NCBI GenBank assembly: GCA_016793325.1
Contig: JAEUKI010000062.1
Location: 372,001 to 436,000 of the forward strand
Source: Myxococcales bacterium
GTDB lineage: Bacteria; Myxococcota_A; Polyangia; Polyangiales; Ga0077539
Reading direction: 5' to 3'
DNA: 64,000 bases
This document shows positions 8,810 to 17,326 of the stretch, in pieces. The notes beneath the pieces are model-generated. The model was not told the DNA's origin and did no database searches. It saw only the letters and a list, made by a program, of their open reading frames with translations. A program made the translations under genes and the position numbers. Each line of letters starts with the position of its first letter. The stretch's first letter is position 1.

Positions 8810-9763
8810 ATGGCTGAGCTCGAGTTCGAGAAGCCGCTCCGCGAGCTGGAGCGGCGGATTCACAGCTTGCGCGGAGCAGGCGCCAACACCGCTGGGTTCG
8901 ACGCGGAGATCGCGCGGCTCGAAGACAAAGCGCGGAGGCTGCAGCGAGAGATCTTCGCGGCGCTCTCGCCGTGGCAGAAGGTGCAGCTCTCGCGGCACCC
9001 CGATCGGCCGTACACGCTCGACTACGTGTCGCGCCTCTGCGAGGACTTCGTCGAGCTGCACGGCGATCGAACGTTCTCGGACGACCGCGCGATCGTCGCT
9101 GGTTTCGCTCGGTTTCGCGGCAAGAGCGTCCTCGTCGTCGGCCACCAAAAGGGCCGCGGAACGCGCGAGAACATGCTCCGCAATTTCGGGATGCCCAACC
9201 CCGAGGGCTACCGCAAGGCGCGTCGGCTCATGGAGCTCGCGGATCGCTTCGAGCGCCCGATCCTCACGTTCGTCGACACGTCCGGCGCGTACCCCGGGAT
9301 CGGCGCCGAAGAGCGCGGGCAGAGCGAAGCGATCGGGCAGTCGCTCATGTCCATGGCGGAGCTCGGCGTTCCTGTAATCACGGTGGTGATCGGCGAGGGG
9401 GGCTCGGGCGGCGCGCTCGCGCTCGCGGTCGCGAACAAGGTCCTCGTGCTCGAGTTCGCCACGTACTCGGTGATCTCGCCCGAGGGCTGCGCGAGCATCC
9501 TGTGGAAGGACGGCTCCCAAGCGGCTCGCGCGGCCAGTGAGCTCAAGATCACCGCGCCCGATCTCTTGCGGCTCAAGGTCGTCGACGGCGTCGTCGAAGA
9601 GCCCGCGGGCGGCGCGCATCGCGATCACGACGAGGCCGCGCGCCGCGTCGGCGACGCCATCGCGTCGGCGTTGAGCGAGCTCTCGGAGCTCACGCCGGGC
9701 CAGCTTCGCGAGCAGCGCTATCGCCGCTTTCGCGCGATCGGCGAGTGCACCGAGCGCAGCTGA
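8810..9763 (+). CDS. accA: Acetyl-CoA carboxylase carboxyltransferase subunit alpha
   Basis: The 317-residue protein is the alpha subunit of the carboxyltransferase half of acetyl-CoA carboxylase. With AccD it moves CO2 from biotinyl-AccB to acetyl-CoA to make malonyl-CoA for fatty acid synthesis. It shows the family start (LEFEKPLRELERRI), the HGDRTFSDDRAIV segment, the oxyanion-hole region GEGGSGGALALAVANKVL and YSVISPEGCASILWK. Length matches E. coli AccA. It is 12 bases after the cyclase gene, so it is probably read through from that block. No accB, accC or accD is in the window. The biotin ligase BirA, needed to activate AccB, is encoded at 25345-26136. Confidence 0.96.
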   Translation: MAELEFEKPLRELERRIHSLRGAGANTAGFDAEIARLEDKARRLQREIFAALSPWQKVQLSRHPDRPYTLDYVSRLCEDFVELHGDRTFSDDRAIVAGFARFRGKSVLVVGHQKGRGTRENMLRNFGMPNPEGYRKARRLMELADRFERPILTFVDTSGAYPGIGAEERGQSEAIGQSLMSMAELGVPVITVVIGEGGSGGALALAVANKVLVLEFATYSVISPEGCASILWKDGSQAARAASELKITAPDLLRLKVVDGVVEEPAGGAHRDHDEAARRVGDAIASALSELSELTPGQLREQRYRRFRAIGECTERS

Positions 9764-9813
9764 CGCTCGCTCGCGGTGATCGTCCGCACGTGCGATAACC
9801 CCGAGAGATCGTC

Positions 9814-10272
9814 GTGCGAGAGCGACCGCGATTCACCGTCGAGATGCACGTCGGGCGCTTGCTCGAGGCGCGCGTGTATTCGTTGAAGACCGCGCAGGAC
9901 GTCGCGGAGTACGGCGCGGCGATCGCAGAGCACGTCGCGCGCGCGTCTTCGGGGACGAAGCTCGTCCTCTGCGCCGATCACCGGCCGGTGATGGTGTATC
10001 CGCCCTCCGCCGCGGACGGGCTCGTCGCGATGTTCGAGCGCAACAACGCGGCGCTCGAGCGCGCGGGGCTCGTGCTCGATCCGGCAAACGCGACGCTGCT
10101 GCTCCAGCTCGAGCGCATCGTGCGCGAGGCTGCGTACGAGCGACGCAAGGTGTTTCGCGACAGCGAGTCGGTGGTGACGTTCTTGTCGGACGTGCTCGAC
10201 CCGCGAGAGACCGCGCGAGCGCGGGAGTTTCTCGCGGGTTTCGTCGCGGGACGAGGGCCCGATCGCCGATGA
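9814..10272 (+). CDS. Conserved hypothetical protein, possible STAS-like fold
   Basis: This 152-residue protein begins with GTG and overlaps the next gene by four bases. The N-terminal half alternates strands and helices (FTVEMHVGRLLEARVY, KLVLCADHRPVMVYP, GLVAMFERNNAALERAGLVL), which recalls small STAS or SpoIIAA-like regulatory domains, but I cannot name a family. The C-terminal half is helical and Arg-rich. No signal or membrane segment is present. Its partner gene is the DUF1810 gene downstream. The start at 9814 is the longest option; an internal ATG at 9844 is also possible. Confidence 0.6.
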   Translation: MRERPRFTVEMHVGRLLEARVYSLKTAQDVAEYGAAIAEHVARASSGTKLVLCADHRPVMVYPPSAADGLVAMFERNNAALERAGLVLDPANATLLLQLERIVREAAYERRKVFRDSESVVTFLSDVLDPRETARAREFLAGFVAGRGPDRR

Positions 10273-10766
10273 GCACCGTCGATTCGTTGGCCCGATTTCG
10301 CGAGGCGCAAGCGGACGAGCACGCTGGGATCGGCGTCGCCCTCGCCGAGCTCGGCGACGGCGAGAAGCGCTCGCACTGGATTTGGTACGTGTTTCCGCAG
10401 TGGGTCGGGCTCGGGCGCTCGCCGATGGCGCGACGGTACGCGATCGCGTCGATGAAAGAAGCACACGATTTCATCATGGACCCTGCGCTCGGCGAAAACC
10501 TCGCCGCCTGCGCCCGCGCGCTCGCGCAGCACTGCGCGCCGCCAGGGACGCGCGCGCTCGACGCGGTCCTCGGGGACATCGACGCGATGAAGGTCCTGTC
10601 GTCGCTCACGCTGTTTGTGGCGGTGGCCGCGAGGATCGATCGACCGAGGCCGAGCTGGGTCGACGACTTCGCGCGCAGCGCGCTCGCGGTCCTCGACGAA
10701 GCCGAGCGACGCGGGAGCGCGCGCTGCGAATTTACGCTGCGCGCGATCGCCGCCGAACGCTCGTAA
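10269..10766 (+). CDS. DUF1810 family protein
   Basis: The 165-residue protein matches the DUF1810 family: a short helical cytoplasmic protein with the signature HWIWYVFPQW near residue 37, followed by YAIASMKEAHDFIMDP and DAMKVLSSLTLF. The function of this widespread family is unknown; the old calpastatin name in some databases has no functional basis. Length is normal at about 150-170 residues. It overlaps the upstream hypothetical gene by ATGA, so the two are translationally coupled, and it converges on the large lipoprotein gene whose stop is six bases away. Confidence 0.85.
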   Translation: MSTVDSLARFREAQADEHAGIGVALAELGDGEKRSHWIWYVFPQWVGLGRSPMARRYAIASMKEAHDFIMDPALGENLAACARALAQHCAPPGTRALDAVLGDIDAMKVLSSLTLFVAVAARIDRPRPSWVDDFARSALAVLDEAERRGSARCEFTLRAIAAERS

Positions 10767-10772
10767 CGCCAG

Positions 10773-13700
10773 CTACGGAGCGCGCGGGAGCCAGCTGCAC
10801 GAGCTCGTGGCCATGCAGCGGTGGCCCATCGGGTCGGTGACGTACGGCAGGTCCGTGCCCTTCGTCGCCAGGAAGCGGGCGACGAGGTTGGTCATGTAGA
10901 GCCCGATGTCGAACGGCTGCGACGGATCGCTCGGCAAGAACACGTGCGTCCCGTCCGGAACGATGTACGCGTTGGCGTACGCGCTCATCCCGTCGCCCAT
11001 CCGCGGGCTCCAGCGCTGCTCGAGGTCGTCTTCGGCGCCGCGCGAGCTCGTGACGACGCGCGCCATGCGCAGCGGCGGTCGCAGCGTCGCCTCGCCGAAG
11101 CCCTGCTGCCCCTCGTCGAAGTCGTAGGCGTCGAACACCGCGTCCATGCGCCCGCCCGGGATCGGAAATCGATTGAAGCTGGGAATTCCCTCGCCGACGA
11201 AGTTGTCGATGAGCAGCTGCTCCGCCGTGCGATTGTTGTAATTGCGCGAGACCGACGTCGGCATGAAGTACTCGTCGAGCTCGGTGTCCGTCCGCTGCGT
11301 CATGAACGGGACGAGCCCCGCCGCGCGCGCAAAGGTGATCCCCGTGCTGATCGGCACGATGTCGTCGCCCGCGGTCGTCGAGAAGAAGATCGGTCGCACG
11401 CGCCCGTCCCACGGGCGAATCGAATACAGGGGCGCGTAATTCACGGGGTCGCCCGGGTCGAGCGCCGCCTGCGCGAGCTGCATGAAGCGCCGCGCCGCCG
11501 CGGTCTGCCGTCGGAGCCCGACGCCCGAGCCCGGCGACGTGAGCCTCGCGAGCTGCGAGCCGCGACGAAGCGCGTTCATCCGGGCGGGCGCGGACTCGGG
11601 GGCGTCGGGGATGTGTCCGCAGCCGACGTCGCAGTCGCCCTCGTAGACGAGGTAGCTGCGAACGTCGTTTTTGCGCACGGCCCCTTCGCGGAGGTCGCAG
11701 CGGTCGTAGTCGACCATCGCGCGGCCGCGAAAGATCTCGATCGTCAGCGGGTCGCCGCGATCCGCGGGGACAGGCAAGAAGAACTGTCGGTTCGCGTCGG
11801 CGCGGGTGCAGCGCCGCTGGAGCGTGGCCTCGTTGAATACACGCACATCGTCGCCCGGATCGATTTCGGGGCTGCACCGAAACTCGAGCTCGCCGACCTC
11901 GTTGCCGTCCTGCACGATGAAGCGCATCGAGATCGCGCTCGGACCGCAGGACGTGTAGGTCTTTCCGTTGCGCGGCGGTCGATCGGCAGCGCGGACGCCC
12001 GCGATCACTGGGCCGAGCGTGGGCAGCAGCACCGCGCCACGGACGGCGCCGATCATCGAGCGGCTGCTGATGTCCGTGAGGATTCCTCCGCCCGACACGG
12101 GCGCGACCGCGGTGAACGACTGATCGACCGCGCCCAGGACCGACGACGTGATCCCGCCGAGCGACGGTCCCCAGAGCGCGAAGTCGACCGGCGTTCCGTC
12201 AGCACGAAAGCCACCCACGTCGACGACGCCGTCGCCGTTGAAGTCTCCGGGCGCGTCGGGGCGCCCGTCGTCGTTGTGGTCGTCGGGCCCCGGTCGCGAC
12301 CACGCAGGGTCGCGCATGTGCCGCACGAGCTGCATGTAGTCGACGACCGTCTGGCGCACCATGTCGCGCGTTCGAAAGATCTGCGCGGTGAGAAAATCAG
12401 CGCCCGAATCCACGGTTCCATCGCCGTTGGCGTCGCGCGCGCGGCCGCGAAGCGCGGCGTTTGCGAGGGGCGCGAGGCAGTTGCCCGCGAAGAGCGCGCG
12501 GGCGGCCACGGTCTGTCCGCTCGACAGCGAGAAGCCGTGCGACGGCGCGTTGACCGTGATCGACGCGTACCCCTGCCGCGCGAAGAAGCCCGCGTACGCG
12601 AGGGCCTCGTAGTTTCCGACGCTGTACCCGTGCGGGTGAAACGCCACGGGAAACGGCGGTCTCGCCGTCGCCGTCGTCCGCGGGACGAACACCCAGAGCT
12701 GCACTTGCTCCGAGCCCACCGACCCGCGCTCGGCCGCGTCGAGGTCCCACTGGATCGAGTCGGGCTGACCGGGCCTGCGCTCGCGAAACAGCGACGGAGA
12801 GTCGTACGTGGCCACCGCGGCGTACTCGATCCAATCGAACGACGCGACGAGCGCGTCCGCGAGCGCTCCGCCGAAGCCGAGCGCGGGGACGAGCATGCGC
12901 GCGATCTCTTGAAACTGTGTGCGAGTAATGACGTACGGCGTCCCGGTCGCGGGACAATCGCCGGAGGCCGGCGAGCGCGCGCGGGCCAGCCTGAAGTTCG
13001 GCGGCACCGTCGACAGCGCTTGCAGTCGTCCCTCGCCGCGCAGCCCTCGGTACGCGTCGATGAGGTCGCGCGTCGTCGTCTGCGTTGTGAACATCCACGC
13101 GAACTGCACGCGCGAGCCGCCGCCGTTGGCCCACCGAAGGTCTCCGTAGAAGCGCTGTTGCAGCGTCGGGTTCGCGAAGAAGCCCTCGAGCGGCCGCAGC
13201 GACTCGAGCTGATTGGGGTGCGCGACCGTGGCGAACGGCGAGCGCACGGCGCCCGACGCGGCGACGAGCCGCGAGGTGAGCACCACGGCGTACTTGTGTC
13301 GCTCGAGCAGCGGAACGAGCGGGCGAAGGACGAGCGTTCGAGACTCGGCGTCCCAGTGGCCCGCGAGCTGGCCGCTCGGGAGGTTTGGCGAGGCGCGCTG
13401 GAGGACTCCGTCGAAGTTGGTGTCTTCGTCGGGCTGGAGAATTCCGTCGCCGTTTGTGTCTTCGTCGACGGTCGCGAAGAGGAGGTTGTTTCCGCCAGCG
13501 CGAGGGTCGTTGGCGAGCGGGCGCCGCGCGTCGCGGAGCGAGAGCGGATAGTGCCCGTTGCCCATGTCGAGCGGGACCGGGACGCCGGTCTCGAGGTCGA
13601 TCAGGTAGACGCTGTCGTCGGTGAAGTTCGACGGATCGACGGGGTGGCGACGACCGAGCTCTCCCAAGTTGATGTCGCCTTCGAACGCAACGGTGATGGG

Positions 13701-14030
13701 CATGGTCGTCCCCCATCCGTCCATCTCGCTGAAGGACACGCGGAGGTTGCGCTCGAAGTACGTGGGCGCGATCAGCGACGCGTTGATGCGAACGCCCGTC
13801 GGCGAGCGCGGATCGAAGGTCACCGCGTAGTCGTTGGGCAGCGGGACCTCTGGAAACGGCTGCGCTCCCGGGTCCCACTTCACCTTCGGGCCGTGACCGT
13901 CCGCGACGGGGTAGTCCTGCGGCGGGATCGGCTCGCCGCACGCCGCGAGCGCGAGGCCCGCAGAGAGCAACGCCGACAACGCGAATCGATTGTATGTGCG
14001 CATATTCGACAAGAGCTCCGCGGTCGTCAT
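10773..14030 (-). CDS. Large secreted lipoprotein with alpha/beta-hydrolase domain and EF-hand-like repeats
   Basis: This 1085-residue protein carries a signal sequence with lipobox LAAC (Cys about residue 31). The middle holds an alpha/beta-hydrolase-like region with HPHGYSVGNYEALAYAGFFARQGYA-type topology split by GPSLGG, which looks like a nucleophile elbow. Asp/Asn-rich EF-hand-like loops appear three times (DEDTNGDGILQPDED, DANGDGTVDSGAD, DFNGDGVVD), suggesting calcium binding outside the cell. The ATG at 14030 has GGAG nine bases upstream; an ATG at 14003 would give a shorter signal peptide. The gene follows the outer-membrane protein gene by three bases, so they are probably an operon. 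Substrate unknown. Confidence 0.72.
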   Translation of the reverse strand: MTTAELLSNMRTYNRFALSALLSAGLALAACGEPIPPQDYPVADGHGPKVKWDPGAQPFPEVPLPNDYAVTFDPRSPTGVRINASLIAPTYFERNLRVSFSEMDGWGTTMPITVAFEGDINLGELGRRHPVDPSNFTDDSVYLIDLETGVPVPLDMGNGHYPLSLRDARRPLANDPRAGGNNLLFATVDEDTNGDGILQPDEDTNFDGVLQRASPNLPSGQLAGHWDAESRTLVLRPLVPLLERHKYAVVLTSRLVAASGAVRSPFATVAHPNQLESLRPLEGFFANPTLQQRFYGDLRWANGGGSRVQFAWMFTTQTTTRDLIDAYRGLRGEGRLQALSTVPPNFRLARARSPASGDCPATGTPYVITRTQFQEIARMLVPALGFGGALADALVASFDWIEYAAVATYDSPSLFRERRPGQPDSIQWDLDAAERGSVGSEQVQLWVFVPRTTATARPPFPVAFHPHGYSVGNYEALAYAGFFARQGYASITVNAPSHGFSLSSGQTVAARALFAGNCLAPLANAALRGRARDANGDGTVDSGADFLTAQIFRTRDMVRQTVVDYMQLVRHMRDPAWSRPGPDDHNDDGRPDAPGDFNGDGVVDVGGFRADGTPVDFALWGPSLGGITSSVLGAVDQSFTAVAPVSGGGILTDISSRSMIGAVRGAVLLPTLGPVIAGVRAADRPPRNGKTYTSCGPSAISMRFIVQDGNEVGELEFRCSPEIDPGDDVRVFNEATLQRRCTRADANRQFFLPVPADRGDPLTIEIFRGRAMVDYDRCDLREGAVRKNDVRSYLVYEGDCDVGCGHIPDAPESAPARMNALRRGSQLARLTSPGSGVGLRRQTAAARRFMQLAQAALDPGDPVNYAPLYSIRPWDGRVRPIFFSTTAGDDIVPISTGITFARAAGLVPFMTQRTDTELDEYFMPTSVSRNYNNRTAEQLLIDNFVGEGIPSFNRFPIPGGRMDAVFDAYDFDEGQQGFGEATLRPPLRMARVVTSSRGAEDDLEQRWSPRMGDGMSAYANAYIVPDGTHVFLPSDPSQPFDIGLYMTNLVARFLATKGTDLPYVTDPMGHRCMATSSCSWLPRAP

Positions 14031-14033
14031 GGG

Positions 14034-15713
14034 TCAGTACTCCGCTCCGAGCCGAACGACGCCGAGCCACCGCGTCGGCAGCGCTTGCCCCGCCCCGTCG
14101 TCCCACGCGCGCCCCGGAAAGAACACCGCGCCCTGCGCGCCCCAGAGCACCTTGGCTCCGCCGGGCAGCGTGTTTCGTCCCTGAAATCCCAGGTCGAGCT
14201 CGAGCCCGAGGTCCCGCGATCGCGCGTCGCCTCCGCGGTAGTTCTGCGCGGTCCCGTAGAGGTTCGTGCGCACTGGGTCGACGAAGTCCGAGGTCGACAC
14301 GGCGAGCACCGCGCCCGTTCTCACATCGAGCCAGCGCGTGATGTTGATCGTCGCCGTTGGGTAGAAGTACGCGGCGTTGGTCACCGCGCCGGACGACGGC
14401 AACAGCTCTGCGCCGCGCGTGGCTTGCGCGACGACGCGGGGATCCGCTGCGATCGACGCCGAGCGTGCCGTGTGCCACGCGAGCACTTCGGGAAACATGA
14501 TGAGCCCCACGCGGTGCGCCGGGTTGAACGTGAATCGCCCCTGGACATCGTCTTCGGGTCGCTCGTCGCCGGACGCGTAGCCACCTTCGAGCACCACGCG
14601 AAACGCGTTCTCTCGTTCGACGCCGAGCTGCGCGGCGCCTCCGTGCTGAAGCACCGTGTGTCCGTCTTGTCGAAACGCGTTTCGCGCGAACGTCGTGTGG
14701 CCCGCGGCGAGCGCGAGCTCAATCGCGGCGAACACGCGCGAGGTCCCGTCGGGCGAGGGCCACTCCCAGCGCGCGAAGAAATCCGCGAAGCCCGCCATGA
14801 GCGCGTCGCCGAGCGCGTTTTGCTGTCCGCGGTACACGAGGTAGGCGCCGACGCGCTTTCGCTCGCAGCCCTCGCGACAGCCAGGAGCCTGATAAAACGC
14901 TGACAAAATCGCTTGCCACGCCCAGTCGCCGCCGAGCGTCCTCGTGAGCGGCTGCTCTCCGCGCGTCGAGCTCGATCGCGGATCGGGCAGCTCGATCGGA
15001 ACGTCGTACCGCACGACGCTCGCCAATCGATCCCTGAACACCAAGTCGCCCGCGGCCGCGACCACGAGCGGCGAGCGCGCTCCTCCGGGTCGTGTGGCGA
15101 ACGCGATTCGCTCGACGATGTCGCCGTTGCGATAGTCGCCGAACACGGGCTGATGATCGCCGTCGTTTGCGACGATGCCCAAGCCCCAGTGCGACTGTTG
15201 CTGCCCTGCGCGGAGAACGCCGATGCGCGAGGTCCACTCGACGTAGAGCTGGCGCAGGTCGAAGATCCCGTTCGTGAACGGGCTGAGCAAATTCGAGCGA
15301 TTGTCCCGCGAGAGCTCGACTTGCCGCGTCGGGTCGCCCGCGATGATGGCGCGGGTGAGGTCGAAATTCGCGTGCGCGGCGAAGAAGTCGCCGATCGCCA
15401 GGTACGGACGAAATCGAAACCACTGCTCGGCGTAGTGCGTCTGCCCGAGCGTCGCAGGTGAGCTCTGTCCGGGCGTCGTCGGCAGCGGGAGCTCGGGGTT
15501 GAGCCACAATCGAATCTGCCACTCGCCGTTGATGGACGCGCGAAACAACGCGCCCTGCGGGCGTGGCGCTGCGCGAGGTCGCTCGACGTCGGTCCGTTGC
15601 GGAGGGGTCGTTGTGCGTCGGGGCGCCGCGGGCGGAGCGCTCTGCGCGAGCGCCGTTGCCTCGAAGAGCGAGCCGGCGAGCGCGACGAGCGCGAGGGTTC
15701 GGGAGCGGTCCAA
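14034..15713 (-). CDS. Probable outer-membrane beta-barrel protein
   Basis: The 559-residue protein starts with a signal peptide (LALVALAGSLFEATALAQS). A Pro/Arg-rich linker to about residue 55 follows, then many alternating amphipathic strands with aromatic ends (WQIRLWLNPEL, HYAEQWFRFRPYLAIGDFFAAHANFDL, ITRWLDVRTGAVLAVS, LGLELDLGFQ) and a final WLGVVRLGAEY ending in an aromatic residue, as outer-membrane barrels do. I cannot assign a pore or substrate. It is directly upstream of the large lipoprotein gene and probably co-expressed, so the two may act together at the outer membrane. Confidence 0.68.
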   Translation of the reverse strand: MDRSRTLALVALAGSLFEATALAQSAPPAAPRRTTTPPQRTDVERPRAAPRPQGALFRASINGEWQIRLWLNPELPLPTTPGQSSPATLGQTHYAEQWFRFRPYLAIGDFFAAHANFDLTRAIIAGDPTRQVELSRDNRSNLLSPFTNGIFDLRQLYVEWTSRIGVLRAGQQQSHWGLGIVANDGDHQPVFGDYRNGDIVERIAFATRPGGARSPLVVAAAGDLVFRDRLASVVRYDVPIELPDPRSSSTRGEQPLTRTLGGDWAWQAILSAFYQAPGCREGCERKRVGAYLVYRGQQNALGDALMAGFADFFARWEWPSPDGTSRVFAAIELALAAGHTTFARNAFRQDGHTVLQHGGAAQLGVERENAFRVVLEGGYASGDERPEDDVQGRFTFNPAHRVGLIMFPEVLAWHTARSASIAADPRVVAQATRGAELLPSSGAVTNAAYFYPTATINITRWLDVRTGAVLAVSTSDFVDPVRTNLYGTAQNYRGGDARSRDLGLELDLGFQGRNTLPGGAKVLWGAQGAVFFPGRAWDDGAGQALPTRWLGVVRLGAEY

Positions 15714-15781
15714 AGCGCGACGAATGTATCAGCCTCTCGCGAACTTCGTTTCACCCAACGCGGCGCTGCTATCCTTCGCTC

Positions 15782-17323
15782 GTGAGCGCGCTGCGCGATG
15801 GGTTGGTCTCGGTCGCACTGGTGTGCGCCGCGTGCACGACGAGCGCGCCCCCGACGCCTCCGCCCGAAGACGTCGTGTTCGATGTTCGCCGCGCGATCGA
15901 CGTGCTCTCCGAGGTCGAAGACCCGATCGATCCGTGCGGACCCGCGGTGTGCGGCCCGAGCGAGCGCTGCGGCCCCACGGTGGACGCGGGGCTCGGCTCG
16001 GGCAACGGCGTCGACGACAACTGCAACGGCCAGGTCGACGAAGGGTGCTTGTGCACGCAGGGCTCGATGCGCGCGTGTTTTCCGGGCGCGAGCGATCGTC
16101 GTGGCGTGGGCCGGTGCCGCGACGGAATGATGACCTGCACCGAGCTCGGCCTGTGGTCCGACTGCGTCGGCGCCGTGAGCCCAACGGAAGAGGTCTGCAA
16201 CGGTCAGGACGACGACTGCGACGGGATGGTCGACGAGGGACTCGAGGGCTGCGCGAGCTCTCTTCAGTGTCCAGCGTTTCTCGCGGTGCAACCGCTGCGC
16301 GAGCTGACGGTGGACGGCGCGACGATCGATCGCACGGCGTCGGCGTTTCGATGGACGCTCGAGTGTCCGTCCGAGATCACCACGTGCCCGTCGATCGTCG
16401 ATCCCATGGGGCGCACGATGCGGGTGCTCTTGTCGCAGTCCGGCCGCTATGCGTTGCGGGTCGAGGTCACGCGCGCGGATGGATCGCGGGGCGAATGCCG
16501 CGTCCCTGTGTACGTCGACGGCGCGGGCATGCGCGTCGAGCTCTCGTGGGACACCCAAGGCGGAACCAACAGCGCCGGCGCCGATCTCGACCTGCACGTC
16601 GCGGTGATCGACCGACTTCGCACGCGTCCTTCGACGTGGTTCTCCGAGGACGACTGTTACTACGCGACCTGCAAGGCGCCGGGCGGCGTCGTACGGTGGG
16701 CTCGCGACGCGACGGACACGCGCTTTGCGCCGACGATGGACGTCGCGCGGTGCGAAAACGCCCCGCCTCCCTGGGGAGAGCGCTTTCGCACCGCAGGACG
16801 CTGCTGGAATCCTCGGCTCGACACGGACACGACGCAGTGCGACCCAGCGGTGCGCGACCCGCGAGACCCGCGGTACTGCTTCGTCGAAAACGTGAGCGTG
16901 GACGTTCCCCCCGAGGACGTGACGTTTCGCGTCGCGGTGAACTTCTATCGCGACCACGGGACGTGCTCGGACGCCGACGCGCGCAACGACGTGTCTCGGC
17001 CGCACTTGTTCGTGTACTGCGGCGCGGGCGTTCGCGCCGAGCTCGGCGCGGTGGACTCGGGCGGGCTCGTCTCGATGCGCTGTCGCGACAACCCGAGCGT
17101 CGGGAGCGCCAACTGGACGTGGCTCGCGGCGGACGTTCGGTTCGTCACCAACGCGTGCGGGGTGCGCGACTGCGTGGTGACGACGCTCAACGCGCGACGG
17201 CTCAGCGTTCCGTTTTGCGATCAGGTCACCGAGAGCAGCGATTTGTGCCGCGATCGAGACTTTCGACTGTTCGTTCGCCGCGCGGGCGCGAGGCCTGTCG
17301 ACGCGGAGCTCCCGGAGAGCTGA
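15782..17323 (+). CDS. Lipoprotein with MopE-type metal-binding motifs
   Basis: This 513-residue protein starts at a GTG that gives a compact lipoprotein signal (VSALRDGLVSVALVCAAC, lipobox VCAAC). Two copies of the DDNCNG-type motif of the PF11617/MopE family occur early (VDDNCNGQVDEGC and QDDDCDGMVDEG); these acidic Cys-containing loops are thought to bind calcium or copper outside the cell. The rest is a Cys-rich region and a DLDLHV beta-domain near residue 270 (GADLDLHVAV), a pattern seen in other myxobacterial surface proteins. The longer open frame upstream overlaps the divergent barrel gene and lacks a signal, so I rejected it. Function unknown. Confidence 0.75.
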   Translation: MSALRDGLVSVALVCAACTTSAPPTPPPEDVVFDVRRAIDVLSEVEDPIDPCGPAVCGPSERCGPTVDAGLGSGNGVDDNCNGQVDEGCLCTQGSMRACFPGASDRRGVGRCRDGMMTCTELGLWSDCVGAVSPTEEVCNGQDDDCDGMVDEGLEGCASSLQCPAFLAVQPLRELTVDGATIDRTASAFRWTLECPSEITTCPSIVDPMGRTMRVLLSQSGRYALRVEVTRADGSRGECRVPVYVDGAGMRVELSWDTQGGTNSAGADLDLHVAVIDRLRTRPSTWFSEDDCYYATCKAPGGVVRWARDATDTRFAPTMDVARCENAPPPWGERFRTAGRCWNPRLDTDTTQCDPAVRDPRDPRYCFVENVSVDVPPEDVTFRVAVNFYRDHGTCSDADARNDVSRPHLFVYCGAGVRAELGAVDSGGLVSMRCRDNPSVGSANWTWLAADVRFVTNACGVRDCVVTTLNARRLSVPFCDQVTESSDLCRDRDFRLFVRRAGARPVDAELPES

Positions 17324-17326
17324 GGC

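Noticed and set aside
10821..14903. Very long open frame on the + strand
   Set aside because: It is the reverse image of the two envelope-protein genes on the minus strand; the composition is Arg/Ala/Val repeats typical of shadow frames in GC-rich DNA.
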